Made by a program: the position numbers and the translations under genes. The notes beneath the pieces were generated by a model. That model ran no database searches, was not told the origin of the DNA, and saw only the letters and a list, made by a program, of their open reading frames with translations. Shown piece by piece: positions 36,592 to 45,894 of a DNA stretch of 64,000 bases. This DNA is from Streptomyces sp. MUM 178J (GTDB lineage: Bacteria; Actinomycetota; Actinomycetes; Streptomycetales; Streptomycetaceae). The stretch's first letter is position 1. Every line of letters starts with the position of its first letter. Where the stretch lies: positions 62,001-126,000 of the forward strand of contig NZ_JADWYQ010000009.1 of NCBI RefSeq assembly GCF_022414575.1, written 5' to 3'.

Positions 36592-37184
36592 GATCGCCGC
36601 CTTCCGGACTGGAGGGGGGTGGTGAAAAGGGGCCTTGTCTGGCAGGACAGGGCGAAGGGTTGGTGAACCCGCGGTCGACTGTAAGTCTCTGATCGATGAT
36701 CGATCAAAGCCTGAGAGGGGAAAACTTCTCAATCTCGAGAAATTGGCATTCCGTGCCGCTGAACGGGGCACCGGGTGCCGCGGCAAAGCGGGTGAATCGG
36801 GCGGGGTGGGGGCGCGGGTGAGCGGGGGCGGCCTCAGCTGCGCGGGCTGTTTGCGCTGCGCGGAGCCTTTCCCCGATCCCGCCCCTTCCCGCAGCCGGGG
36901 CAGGCCCCGGGCCCCCGTACGGCCTTCGGCCGTGTCCTCAAACGCCGGACGGGCTTGAATTGGCCTGCGCCAATCCAGCCTCCGCCGGGGTTTGGTGGAG
37001 CAGAGCATCGGGCCCGCCGGGGTTTGGTGGAGTGGTGCATCGGGCCCGCCGGGGTTTGGAGGGCCCGATATATGAAGCCTCGCCGGCGTTTGAGGCGCGG
37101 GGGTTCGGGGGCGGAGCCCCCGTAAGACGGGGTCCCGGGCGGAGCCCCGGTTGTGGGAACAGACCCCCGGGTCAGGCGCGCGGG
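36592..37184. repeat. Intergenic region with dispersed repeat element (copy A)
   Basis: 593 bases without a supported gene, upstream of aceE. It has tandem GGGCCCGCCGGGGTTTGG units (about 36985-37060), the motif GCCGGCGTTTGAGGCGCGGG, and two hairpins of the GGGGGCGGAGCCCCC / CCGGGCGGAGCCCCGG type around 37100-37155. The same assembly recurs at 47400-47665. The hairpins beyond the GntR stop probably end its transcript. The aceE promoter should lie near 36620-36760, which is relatively AT-rich, but no clear -35/-10 was assigned. Confidence 0.7.
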
Positions 37185-37811
37185 TCAGGCGCGCGGGGCG
37201 CAGCCCAGGACGTGGGCCTTGACCAGGGCGCCGATCTGCGGATCCCCCCTCCGGAACGCCTCCACCAGCTCCTCGTGCTCCTCCGCGTACGACTTCTGCA
37301 CCGTCCCCAGCCACCGGATCGACAGCGCCGTGAACACCTCGATCCCCAGCCCCTCCCAGGTGTGCAGCAGCACCGCGTTCCCTGCCGCCCGCACCAGCTC
37401 CCGGTGGAAGGCGACCGTGTGCCGCACCTGCGCCGCCGAGTCGCCGGCGCGGTCCGCCTCGTACAGCGCCGCCACATGCGGCTCCAGCGCCGAGCAGTCC
37501 GCGCCGAGACGCTCCGCCGCCAGCTCCGCGGCGATCTGCTCCAGACCGGCGCGTACGGGATAGCTCTCCTCCAGGTCCGCGGCCGTCAGGTTCCGCACCC
37601 GTACGCCCTTGTTGGGCGCGGACTCGATCAGTCGCAGGCTCTCCAGCTCACGCAGCGCTTCCCGCACCGGTGTCTGGGAGACCTGGAGTTCGGTGGCGAT
37701 CCGCCGTTCCACGATCCGCTCGCCGGGCTTCCAGCGGCCGCTGACGATGCCCTCCACGATGTGCTCGCGGATCTGTTCGCGCAGCGAGTGGACGACGGGC
37801 GGGGTGGTCAT
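37185..37811 (-). CDS. GntR-family (FadR subfamily) transcriptional regulator
   Basis: 208 residues. Winged helix 1-75: [20 protein letters not shown], then [20 protein letters not shown] (the TPVREALR recognition helix). The C-terminal FCD all-helical domain (80-205) contains [17 protein letters not shown] and the metal-binding histidine pattern [18 protein letters not shown]. Ligand is probably an organic acid. It lies between aceE and sucB on the same strand and may regulate one of them or a distant target. ATG 37811. A terminator separates it from sucB. Confidence 0.9.
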   Translation of the reverse strand: MTTPPVVHSLREQIREHIVEGIVSGRWKPGERIVERRIATELQVSQTPVREALRELESLRLIESAPNKGVRVRNLTAADLEESYPVRAGLEQIAAELAAERLGADCSALEPHVAALYEADRAGDSAAQVRHTVAFHRELVRAAGNAVLLHTWEGLGIEVFTALSIRWLGTVQKSYAEEHEELVEAFRRGDPQIGALVKAHVLGCAPRA

Positions 37812-37877
37812 GAGGGCTCCTGGGGCGAGCGGCGGCGAGCCTTGTGGTTGTCGTGCGCGGGCGTTGCCATTATCGCC

Positions 37878-37914
37878 GCGGCGCCCCGCCCGGAGAATCC
37901 GGACGGGGCGCCGC
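37878..37914 (-). terminator. sucB terminator
   Basis: A 16-base-arm hairpin (37878-37893 with 37899-37914, loop AGAAT) with one mismatch, 20 bases beyond the sucB stop. Confidence 0.75.
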
Positions 37915-37934
37915 GGGCACAGCTGTGTCGAGCG

Positions 37935-39701
37935 TTACAGACCGAGCTCGACCTCGAACTCACCGGCCTCCAGGATCGCCTTGACGGCGGTCAGGTAGCG
38001 GGCGGCGTCCGCGCCGTCCACCAGACGGTGGTCGTAGGAGAGCGTCAGGTACGTCATGTCGCGGACGCCGATGACCGTGCCCTCGGGGGTCTCGATGACC
38101 GCCGGGCGCTTGACGGTCGCGCCGATGCCCAGGATGGCGACCTGGTTCGGCGGCACGATGATCGTGTCGAACAGCGCGCCCCGCGAACCGGTGTTGCTGA
38201 TGGTGAAGGTCGCCCCGGCCAGCTCATCCGGGGTGATCTTGTTGCCGCGGACCTTGCCGGCCAGGTCGGCCGTGGCCTTGGCGATGCCGGCGATGTTGAG
38301 GTCGCCCGCACCCTTGATGACGGGCGTCATCAGGCCCTTCTCGGAGTCCACGGCGATGCCGACGTTCTCCGTGTCGAAGTACGTGATGGTGCCCTCGTCC
38401 TCGTTGATCCGGGCGTTGATGACCGGGTGGGCCTTCAGCGCCTGGGCCGCCGCCTTGACGAAGAACGGCATCGGGGAGAGCTTGACGCCTTCGCGGGCGG
38501 CGAAGGAGTCCTTCGCCTGGCCGCGCAGCTTCATCAGCCTGGTGATGTCGACCTCGACGACCGAGGACAGCTGAGCCTGGCCGTGCAGCGCCTTCATCAT
38601 GTTGTCGCCGATGACCTTGCGCATGCGGGTCATCTTGACGGTCTGGCCGCGCAGCGGGGAGACCTCGAGCGCCGGCGCCTTGGCGGGGGCCGGAGCGGCG
38701 GCAGCTGCCGGAGCCGGGGCGGCAGCGGCTGCCTTGGCGGCCTCCGCGGCGGCGATGACGTCCTGCTTGCGGATACGGCCGCCGACGCCGGTGCCCTTGA
38801 CGGCGCTCAGGTCGACGCCGTTCTCGGCGGCGAGCTTGCGCACCAGCGGGGTGACGTAGGCGTCGCCCGCCTCGACCGCGGCGGGAGCGGCGGGTGCGGG
38901 GGCGGCCGCAGGCGCCGGGGCCGGTGCCGGTGCCGGAGCGGGAGCCGGTGCCGGAGCCGGAGCGGGAGCCGGTGCCGGAGCGGGAGCCGGTGCCGGAGCC
39001 GGAGCGGGAGCCGGGGCCGGAGCGGGAGCCGGTGCCTCCTGCACCGGCGCCGGGGCGGCCGGGGCGGGCGCGGCGGCCGGGGCAGCACCCGGGGCGCCGA
39101 TGACGGCGAGCTTCGCGCCGACCTCGGCGGTCTCGTCCTCGCCGACCACGATCTCCAGCAGCACACCGGCGGCCGGGGCGGGGATCTCGGTGTCGACCTT
39201 GTCCGTGGAGACCTCGAGCAGCGGCTCGTCCTCCTCGACGGACTCGCCGACCTCCTTCAGCCAGCGGGTGACGGTGCCCTCGGTGACGCTCTCGCCGAGC
39301 GCCGGAAGGGTCACATCGGTGCCCTCGGCGCCGCCCGCAGCCGCAGCCGCGGGGGACGGAGCCGGGGCGGCCGGGGCCTCGGCAGCGGGTGCGGCCGGTG
39401 CCGGAGCGGCCGCGGTCTCGGCCTCGGCGGCCGCCGGTGCCGGAGCCTCGGCCGGCGCGCCGGTGCCGTCGTCGATCACGGCCAGCTCGGCGCCGACCTC
39501 GACGGTCTCGTCCTCGGCGACCTTGATGGAGGTGAGGACACCGGCGGTCGGCGCGGGGATCTCGGTGTCGACCTTGTCAGTCGACACCTCGAGCAGCGGC
39601 TCGTCGGCCTCGACGCGCTCTCCCTCGGCCTTCAGCCAGCGGGTGACAGTGCCCTCGGTGACGCTCTCGCCGAGCGCCGGAAGGGTTACGGAAACCGCCA
39701 T
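37935..39701 (-). CDS. sucB: 2-oxoacid dehydrogenase E2 (dihydrolipoyl succinyltransferase) with two lipoyl domains
   Basis: 588 residues. Two N-terminal lipoyl domains with lipoylated lysines K43 and K168, each in [11 protein letters not shown], followed by a Pro/Ala linker of alternating AP residues (about 225-285, DNA 38900-39060). Next is the E3/E1-binding domain [20 protein letters not shown] and the catalytic domain with [16 protein letters not shown] near the C-terminus. It forms the core of a 2-oxoacid dehydrogenase complex; in actinobacteria it is usually called SucB but may serve pyruvate dehydrogenase as well. ATG at 39701, 56 bases downstream of lpd. The repeated linker DNA is prone to slippage. 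Confidence 0.95.
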   Translation of the reverse strand: MAVSVTLPALGESVTEGTVTRWLKAEGERVEADEPLLEVSTDKVDTEIPAPTAGVLTSIKVAEDETVEVGAELAVIDDGTGAPAEAPAPAAAEAETAAAPAPAAPAAEAPAAPAPSPAAAAAGGAEGTDVTLPALGESVTEGTVTRWLKEVGESVEEDEPLLEVSTDKVDTEIPAPAAGVLLEIVVGEDETAEVGAKLAVIGAPGAAPAAAPAPAAPAPVQEAPAPAPAPAPAPAPAPAPAPAPAPAPAPAPAPAPAPAPAPAPAAAPAPAAPAAVEAGDAYVTPLVRKLAAENGVDLSAVKGTGVGGRIRKQDVIAAAEAAKAAAAAPAPAAAAAPAPAKAPALEVSPLRGQTVKMTRMRKVIGDNMMKALHGQAQLSSVVEVDITRLMKLRGQAKDSFAAREGVKLSPMPFFVKAAAQALKAHPVINARINEDEGTITYFDTENVGIAVDSEKGLMTPVIKGAGDLNIAGIAKATADLAGKVRGNKITPDELAGATFTISNTGSRGALFDTIIVPPNQVAILGIGATVKRPAVIETPEGTVIGVRDMTYLTLSYDHRLVDGADAARYLTAVKAILEAGEFEVELGL

Positions 39702-39757
39702 GGTTTCAGTTGCTCCTTACAAATGTGCGGTATGTGGTCGTCGAGCCCGGCGACTGA

Positions 39758-41146
39758 TCAGTCGTGGGAGTGGAGCGGCTTGCCCGCGAGCGCCAGGTGG
39801 GCCTCGCCGAGCGCCTCGCTCTGCGTCGGGTGGGCATGTACCAGCTGCGCGACCTCAGCCGGCAGAGCTTCCCAGTTGTAGATCAGCTGGGCCTCGCCGA
39901 CCTGCTCGCCCATGCGGTCGCCGACCATGTGAACGCCGACCACGGCACCGTCCTTGACCTGGACGAGCTTGATCTCGCCCGCGGTCTTGAGGATCTTGCT
40001 CTTGCCGTTGCCCGCGAGGTTGTACTTCAGAGCGACGACCTTGTCCGCGCCGTAGATCTCCTTGGCCTTGGCCTCGGTGATGCCGACGGACGCGACCTCC
40101 GGGTGGCAGTACGTCACCCGAGGCACACCGTCGTAGTCGATCGGAACGGTCTTGAGACCGGCCAGACGCTCCGCCACCAGGATGCCCTCCGCGAAGCCGA
40201 CGTGCGCGAGCTGGAGGGTCGGCACGAGGTCGCCGACGGCGGAGATCGTCGGAACGTTGGTCTGCATGTACTCGTCGACCAGGACATAGCCGCGGTCCAT
40301 CGCGACGCCCTGCTCCTCGTAGCCCAGGCCCTGCGAGACCGGGCCGCGGCCGACCGCCACGAGCAGCACCTCGGCCTCGAAGGTCTTGCCGTCCGCGAGG
40401 GTGACGCGCACGCCGTCCTGGGTGTACTCGGCCTTCTCGAAGAAGGTGCCCAGGCTGAACTTGATGCCCCGCTTGCGGAACGCGCGCTCCAGCAGCTTGG
40501 AGCTGTTCTCGTCCTCGACCGGCACCAGGTGCTTCAGGCCCTCGATGACGGTGACCTCGGAGCCGAAGGACTTCCACGCGGAGGCGAACTCGACGCCGAT
40601 GACGCCGCCGCCCAGCACGATCGCGGACTTCGGGACGCGGTCCAGGGTCAGCGCATGGTCGGACGAGATGATGCGGTTGCCGTCGATCTCCAGGCCCGGC
40701 AGCGACTTCGGCACGGAGCCGGTGGCCAGCAGGACGTGGCGGCCCTGGACGCGGCGGCCGTTCACATCGACGGAGGTGGGGGAGGACAGCCGGCCCTCGC
40801 CCTCGATGAAGGTGACCTTGCGCGAGGCGATCAGACCCTGCAGACCCTTGTAGAGGCCCGAGATCACATCGTCCTTGTACTTGTGGACGGCACCCATGTC
40901 GATGCCCTCGAAGGTGGCCTTCACACCGAACTGGTCGGCTTCGCGTGCCTGGTCGGCGATCTCGCCGGCGTGCAGCAGCGCCTTCGTGGGAATACAACCG
41001 TTGTGCAGGCAGGTGCCGCCGACCTTGCCCTTCTCGACCAGGGCGACGTCCAGGCCCAGCTGAGCTCCGCGCAGGGCCGCAGCGTAACCGCCGCTACCGC
41101 CGCCGAGGATCACTAGGTCGAAAACGGTGCTGGCGTCGTTCGCCAC
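39758..41146 (-). CDS. lpdA: Dihydrolipoyl dehydrogenase (E3)
   Basis: FAD enzyme that reoxidises dihydrolipoyl groups with NAD+. 462 residues from GTG at 41146 with GGAGGA upstream. FAD site DLVILGGGSGGYAAALRGAQ, redox-active disulfide GGTCLHNGCIPTKAL, NAD site AIVLGGGVIGVEFASAW, and the C-terminal active-site HAHPTQSEALGEA (catalytic histidine and glutamate). Co-directional with sucB and probably in one operon; shared by pyruvate and 2-oxoglutarate dehydrogenases. The aceE, lipB and lipA genes in this window supply its partners and cofactor. Confidence 0.97.
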   Translation of the reverse strand: MANDASTVFDLVILGGGSGGYAAALRGAQLGLDVALVEKGKVGGTCLHNGCIPTKALLHAGEIADQAREADQFGVKATFEGIDMGAVHKYKDDVISGLYKGLQGLIASRKVTFIEGEGRLSSPTSVDVNGRRVQGRHVLLATGSVPKSLPGLEIDGNRIISSDHALTLDRVPKSAIVLGGGVIGVEFASAWKSFGSEVTVIEGLKHLVPVEDENSSKLLERAFRKRGIKFSLGTFFEKAEYTQDGVRVTLADGKTFEAEVLLVAVGRGPVSQGLGYEEQGVAMDRGYVLVDEYMQTNVPTISAVGDLVPTLQLAHVGFAEGILVAERLAGLKTVPIDYDGVPRVTYCHPEVASVGITEAKAKEIYGADKVVALKYNLAGNGKSKILKTAGEIKLVQVKDGAVVGVHMVGDRMGEQVGEAQLIYNWEALPAEVAQLVHAHPTQSEALGEAHLALAGKPLHSHD

Positions 41147-41331
41147 GTCACGTCCTCCATGCATATGCGCCGTACGCCGGGCCCGTCTACCTGGAAGTTT
41201 GCCCGGCCGGTCGGCTGGTGTTCGGCCGCTGTCTCGTCGGCCCTGTGGTGGGGGCCCTGTCCTGCCGAGAACCCATCTTCGCACTTGTTGCCGCGAGGGG
41301 GGACTCGGGGCCTTTTTCTCTGTCTGATCGA

Positions 41332-41361
41332 GGCTCGGCTCGCCCTTGGGCGAACCGAGCC
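41332..41361 (-). terminator. pepA terminator
   Basis: A 14-bp stem (41332-41345 with 41348-41361, one C/A-type mismatch, loop of 2) directly after the pepA stop; CCTTTTTCTC lies on the far side. Confidence 0.7.
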
Positions 41362-41369
41362 ACAGAATT

Positions 41370-42929
41370 TCAGCCCAGGTCGCCGGCGGCGATGCGTTCG
41401 GCGAGCTTCACCAGGGTGCGGACCGAGGAGCCCGTGCCGCCCTTGGGGGTGTAGCCCCAGGGCGCGCCCTCGTGGAAGGCCGGGCCGGCGATGTCCAGGT
41501 GGGCCCAGGTGATGCCCTCGCCGACGAACTCCTTGAGGAACAGTCCGGCGACCAGGCCGCCGCCCATCCGCTCACCCATGTTCGCCATGTCCGCAGTCGG
41601 GGAGTCCATGCCCTTGCGCAGCTCGGCGGGGAGCGGCATCGGCCAGGACTGCTCGCCGGCCTCCTCGGCGATCTCGTGGACCGCGGTGCGGAACGCGTCG
41701 TCGTTGGCCATGATCCCGAAGGTGCGGTGGCCCAGCGCCAGCACCATCGCGCCGGTCAGCGTGGCCACGTCGACGATCGCGTCCGGGTTCTCCTCCGACG
41801 CCCTCGTCAGCGCGTCGGCGAGCACCAGCCGGCCCTCGGCGTCAGTGTTGAGCACCTCGACGGTCTTGCCGCTGTACATGCGCAGCACGTCGCCGGGGCG
41901 GACGGCCGAGCCGGACGGCATGTTCTCGGCGAGCGCCAGCCAGCAGGTGACGTTCACCTCCAGGCCGAGCCGTGCGGCCGCCACGACCGCGGCGAACACG
42001 GCGGCCGCGCCGCTCATGTCGCACTTCATGGTCTCGTTGTGGCCGGCCGGCTTCAGGGAGATGCCGCCCGAGTCGTAGGTGATGCCCTTGCCGACCAGCG
42101 CCAGCGTCTTGGCGTCCTTGGAGTGGGTGTACGTGAGCTTCACCAGGCGCGGCGGGTTCTGGGAGCCCTGGCCGACGCCGAGGATGCCGCCGTAACCGCC
42201 CTTGGCGAGTGCCTTCTCGTCCAGCACCTGCACCTTGATGCCGTGCTCCTTGCCGGCCGCGGAGGCGACCGCCGCGAACGCCTCGGGCGTGAGGTCGTTC
42301 GGCGGAGTGTTGATCAGGTCGCGGGCCCGGTTGACCTCCTCGGCGACCGCCAGGGCGCGCGCGACGGCCGCCTTGTACGCCTTGTCGCGCGGCTTGGCCC
42401 CCAGAAGGGCGACCTCGGCCAGGGGCGCCTTGACGCCGTTGCCGCCGTTCTTCCCGTTGCCGCCGTTCTTCCCGGACGCGCCCCCGCCCTGGTAGGCGGT
42501 GAAGGCGTACGCGCCGAGCAGCGCGCCCTCCGCGATGGCCTCCGCGTCCTCCGACGCCTCGATGGGCAGCGCGAAGGCGGCCTTCTTCGAGCCGCTGAGC
42601 GCACGGGCGGCGGTCCCGGCGGCCCGGCGCAGCGCCTCGGCGTCATACGCCTCGTCCTTCTCCGGCGCGGAGCCCAGCCCCGTCGCCAGGACGACCGGGG
42701 CCTTGAAGCCCGCGGGCGCGGGGAGCTTGGTCACCTCGCCCTCCGCGCCGCTCGCGCCGAGGGACTTCAGGATGTCGGCGAGCTTGCCGTCGTATGCCTC
42801 GACGACGGCCTCCGCGCCCGGCGCGACGACGAGTCCGTTCCCGCCCTGAGGGCTCTTGGCGACCCCGACGACGATGGCGTCGGCGCGCAGCGTCGCCGCG
42901 CCGGCAGTGCTGAGAGTGAGAGCAGTCAC
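41370..42929 (-). CDS. pepA: Leucyl aminopeptidase (M17)
   Basis: Hexameric two-metal exopeptidase that frees N-terminal amino acids, cytoplasmic. 519 residues from GTG at 42929. Catalytic core: VGKGITYDSGGISLKPA (metal-binding Lys and Asp), then MKCDMSGAA, and the family signature NTDAEGRLVLADALT. The N-terminal regulatory domain (1-170) is intact; a Gly/Asn-rich linker (KNGGNGKNGGNG, about residue 165) is low-complexity. Same strand as lpdA, separated by 223 bases and a terminator, so independently transcribed. Confidence 0.95.
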   Translation of the reverse strand: MTALTLSTAGAATLRADAIVVGVAKSPQGGNGLVVAPGAEAVVEAYDGKLADILKSLGASGAEGEVTKLPAPAGFKAPVVLATGLGSAPEKDEAYDAEALRRAAGTAARALSGSKKAAFALPIEASEDAEAIAEGALLGAYAFTAYQGGGASGKNGGNGKNGGNGVKAPLAEVALLGAKPRDKAYKAAVARALAVAEEVNRARDLINTPPNDLTPEAFAAVASAAGKEHGIKVQVLDEKALAKGGYGGILGVGQGSQNPPRLVKLTYTHSKDAKTLALVGKGITYDSGGISLKPAGHNETMKCDMSGAAAVFAAVVAAARLGLEVNVTCWLALAENMPSGSAVRPGDVLRMYSGKTVEVLNTDAEGRLVLADALTRASEENPDAIVDVATLTGAMVLALGHRTFGIMANDDAFRTAVHEIAEEAGEQSWPMPLPAELRKGMDSPTADMANMGERMGGGLVAGLFLKEFVGEGITWAHLDIAGPAFHEGAPWGYTPKGGTGSSVRTLVKLAERIAAGDLG

Positions 42930-43314
42930 GGTGGTGAAATCTCGCTTCCGTTGAGTTCCAGGAGGTCGGGGCTCGTTCGGCACAGGGGACGGATCGACGC
43001 CCCCTCTGCCGGGAAGAGCCTACGCGCGCTCACCTGTCCCGCTCACGGCGGCGGCCGCCAACCCTCGTTGTGTCACGTTCGGCACGCACCCCCTCGCCGG
43101 CGCCGTCCACGGGCGGTCGGCCAAAGGGCCGCGACAGGACGGAGCTTGCACGGAGGGGCCGCCAAGCGGGTCCGGTGAAGCCCGGCGCGGTCCGGCAGCT
43201 CCCCGGGGAGGGGCGCGGGGCCGTGTCGACATACGGCTCCGACGCGTGGGCGCAGCCGGCCGTGACGCGCCCGCACCTTCCCGGCGGGCCGTCGCGGCAC
43301 ATGCCGCGGAGTGT
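42930..43314. other. pepA-cobS intergenic region
   Basis: 385 bases with no supported gene. The part nearest pepA should hold its promoter. Segment 43170-43210 on the plus strand resembles part of a cobalamin riboswitch (CCGGTGAAGCCCGGCGCGGT), but the 3' B12-box is missing. No strong terminator was found right after cobS. Confidence 0.45.
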
Positions 43315-44280
43315 TCAGGCCAGTGCGAGCGTTGCCAGCGCCGCGGTCGCCGCGGTCTCGGCGAGCGCGCCGAACACATCTCCCGTCACCCCGCCGAAGC
43401 GGCGCACGCAGCGCCGCAGCAGAGCCTGCGCCGCGAGCAGCCCGACGGCGAGCGCGAGCACATGGTGCAGTGCCCCCAACGCGTCGAAGAGAGCCCCCGC
43501 CGCCCCGGCGCAGACCGCTGCCGTCGCCGCGGCGACGGCCAGGACGCCGGGCGCCGGGACCACGCCGGCCACCGCCGCGCCCAGGCCTTCGGGGCGTGCG
43601 GCGGGAACGCCGGGCCGGCAGGCGAGGGTCAGCGCGAGCCGCGCGGCCACGGCGCTCAGCACGGCGGCCGCCGCGCCGCGCGGCCAGCTCTGCGCGTACA
43701 GCTCGTACACGGCGGCGATCTGGGCGGACAGTGTGAAAAGCAGCGTGATCACACCGAACGGCCCGATGTCGGACTGCTTCATGATGCGCAGCGCGTCCGC
43801 GGCGGGCCTGCCGCTGCCCAGACCGTCCGCCGTGTCGGCGAGACCGTCCAGATGGAGCCCCCGGGTGAGGACGGCGGGGACGGCTGCGGCAGCGACAGCG
43901 GCGAGCAGCGGGCCGCCGCCCAGCAGCAGGATCAGCCCGCCGGCGGCCGCCGCGACGAGGCCGGCGACGAGGCCGGCGAGGGGTGCCCACATCATGCCCG
44001 CGCGGGCGGCGTCGCGGTCCCATCGGGTGACGCGGACCGGGAGCACGGTCAGGGTGCCGAAGGCGAAGCGAAGCCCGTGCAGGCCGACGGCCGGGTCGGT
44101 GTCGGGAGCCGGGGCCGGGGCCGGTGACTTGGCCGGCCCGTCCGTCGGCCCGTCCGTCAGCCCGTCTGTCGGCCCGTCCGACGGCTCGGCGACCGGTCCG
44201 GACCGGGTGGCCGAGGCGGGGTCGGGTTCGGGGTCGGGCGTTGTGCCGGGGGCCGGCTCCTGGGGGTGAATGGCGTCCAC
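43315..44280 (-). CDS. cobS: Adenosylcobinamide-GDP ribazoletransferase (cobalamin synthase)
   Basis: Integral membrane enzyme joining adenosylcobinamide-GDP to alpha-ribazole. 321 residues. The catalytic/metal motif LTRGLHLDGLADTADGLGSG and MKQSDIGPFGVITLLF are intact, with six to eight membrane helices after residue 95. The first 60 residues are a low-complexity Asp/Pro/Gly/Thr stretch (SDGPTDGLTDGPTDGP), absent from most CobS; GTG at 44280 may be too far upstream, and translation could begin nearer residue 65 (VGLHGLRFAFG). It works with CobT and CobU encoded to the right. Confidence 0.9.
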   Translation of the reverse strand: MDAIHPQEPAPGTTPDPEPDPASATRSGPVAEPSDGPTDGLTDGPTDGPAKSPAPAPAPDTDPAVGLHGLRFAFGTLTVLPVRVTRWDRDAARAGMMWAPLAGLVAGLVAAAAGGLILLLGGGPLLAAVAAAAVPAVLTRGLHLDGLADTADGLGSGRPAADALRIMKQSDIGPFGVITLLFTLSAQIAAVYELYAQSWPRGAAAAVLSAVAARLALTLACRPGVPAARPEGLGAAVAGVVPAPGVLAVAAATAAVCAGAAGALFDALGALHHVLALAVGLLAAQALLRRCVRRFGGVTGDVFGALAETAATAALATLALA

Positions 44281-44368
44281 CGCGCGAAGGGTAGCCGGGA
44301 CCCTCCGACGGTAAATTTACGCATAGTGCACATTCATTGACACATCGTGTGAATCGGAAGCAGGCGGC

Positions 44369-45133
44369 ATGGATGACTGGTTCTACCGCAACATCGTCGA
44401 GCCGGGGAAGCTCCCCACGCTCCTCGCCCTGTCCTCCTTCATCCTCACCTTTCTGATCACTCGGACCGTCACCCGGCTGATCCGCGCGGGCAAGGGGCCG
44501 TTCCGCAATGTCACGCCCGGCGGGATGCACATCCACCATGTCGTCCCCGGCGTCATCCTCACCGTGGTCGGAGGCTTCGCCGCCCTCAGCGCCACTGGGC
44601 ACGACGTCGCCGCGGCCGTCTGCGCGGTCATCTTCGGCATCGGTGCGGGCCTCGTCCTCGACGAGTTCGCACTGCTCCTCCATCTCGACGACGTCTACTG
44701 GACCGAAGAGGGCCGCAAGAGCGTCGAGGTGGTCGTGCTGGCGGCCGCGCTGGCGCTGCTGGTCCTGAGCGGCTTCTCACCGCTCGGCGTCGACCAGCTC
44801 ACGGAAGAGGAGCGGGAGAACCGGGCCGTCGTGATCCTCACGCTGGCGGCCGACTTCGTCTTCGTCATCGTCACACTGCTCAAGGGCAAGCTGCGGATGG
44901 CTCTCATCGGGGTGCTGGTGCCGTTCGTGGCGCTGTTCGGCGCCGTGCGGCTGGCCCGGCCCGGTTCGCCGTGGGCGCGGCGTTTCTACCGCAACCGCCC
45001 GCGCGCCCGGGCCAGGGCCCAGCTGCGCTCGTACCGCCACGACCGCCGCTGGGACCGGCCGCGCCGCAAGTTCCAGGACCTCATCGGGGGCGCGCCCGAC
45101 CGGCCGACGGGGCCGGGCGGCGGCGACCGCTGA
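44369..45133 (+). CDS. Conserved integral membrane protein
   Basis: 254 residues with six hydrophobic helices. Notable segments: PGGMHIHHVVPGVILTVVGG (three histidines at a membrane edge), GAGLVLDEFALLLHLDDVYW (acidic, possible metal or ligand site) and FIVTLLKGKLRMALIGVLVP-like helices. The tail is strongly basic (NRPRARARAQLRSYRHDRRW). No named domain recognised; the HHxxPG and DEFALLLH motifs suggest a conserved family. ATG at 44369. Its last 53 bases overlap the convergent rhomboid-like gene. Confidence 0.75.
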   Translation: MDDWFYRNIVEPGKLPTLLALSSFILTFLITRTVTRLIRAGKGPFRNVTPGGMHIHHVVPGVILTVVGGFAALSATGHDVAAAVCAVIFGIGAGLVLDEFALLLHLDDVYWTEEGRKSVEVVVLAAALALLVLSGFSPLGVDQLTEEERENRAVVILTLAADFVFVIVTLLKGKLRMALIGVLVPFVALFGAVRLARPGSPWARRFYRNRPRARARAQLRSYRHDRRWDRPRRKFQDLIGGAPDRPTGPGGGDR

Positions 45134-45844
45134 GCCCCTCGGCGCTGTCGTCGACGGCGCTCTCGTCGTCGGAGGCGGCGTCGACGGCGGTGCGCTGCAC
45201 CGACAGCGCGGCGCACAGGACGAGCACCGCGGCGATCGCCGCCAGATGCTCCTTGCCCGCCAGATTGGGTTTGACGAGCACCTCGACGACCATCGCGGCG
45301 ACCACCAGGCCCGCCGTGAACCAGGCCCGGTGACGCCAGCAGACGAACACCGCCAGACCCACGACCGCGGCCGACGGCCCGGTGTCGACCACGTGCGCGT
45401 CGGACGCCGGCAGTCCGAGACCGGCGAAGGCGTCGGGCCCCAGCGCGATGCCGATCCGGGCGTACAGCGTCCCGGCGAGCGTCGCGAGATAGGCGACGGC
45501 CAGCGTTCGCCCCCGGCCCACGGTGATCTCCGCGATGCCGAACACCAGCAGGATCTGAGCCAGCGCGCCCCACACCGGAAGGTCCAGCGCCGGTACGAAC
45601 AGCGAGAGCGGGGTGCGCAGGAGCCCCAGCCACAGCGGGTCCTCGGCGCGTACGGCCCCGATCAGCCGGACCGGGCCGTACCCCAGGGCTGGTGCTGTGC
45701 CATCTGGAGCAGCGCGGTGAGGCAGACGGCCGTCAGGGTCAGGGGAATCGCCCGCCACCCGTCGGTGACGAGCGCCGTGCGCACGGCTCCGTACAGCGGG
45801 CCCCACTCGCGGCGCGCGAAAGCAGACAAGCGGACCTCTCCCAT
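45081..45844 (-). pseudogene. Rhomboid-like membrane protein gene with a frameshift
   Basis: Two leftward frames join into one protein. The first (ATG at 45844) gives MGEVRLSAFARREWGPLYGA and ends a membrane helix at LLQMAQHQPWG. The second continues YGPVRLIGAVRAEDPLWLGL with four or five more helices, including DTGPSAAVVGLAVF and EHLAAI, which resemble the serine and histidine regions of rhomboid proteases. One extra base in the four-C run at 45681-45684 would restore one frame of about 255 residues. Either the gene is newly broken or one base was missed in a homopolymer. Convergent with the 44369 gene. Confidence 0.75.
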
Positions 45845-45894
45845 GAAACGCGATCATATGGGGCATCACATGTCATGGCGGTCCGCCTGATCCG

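Noticed and set aside
33886..36666. Rightward open frame of 926 codons opposite aceE
   Set aside because: Antisense shadow of a complete AceE; amino-acid composition (Arg, Gly, Leu, His) is typical of the opposite strand in high-GC DNA.
36960..39881. Rightward open frame of 973 codons across GntR and sucB
   Set aside because: Covers two well-supported leftward genes, with no start signal or domain.
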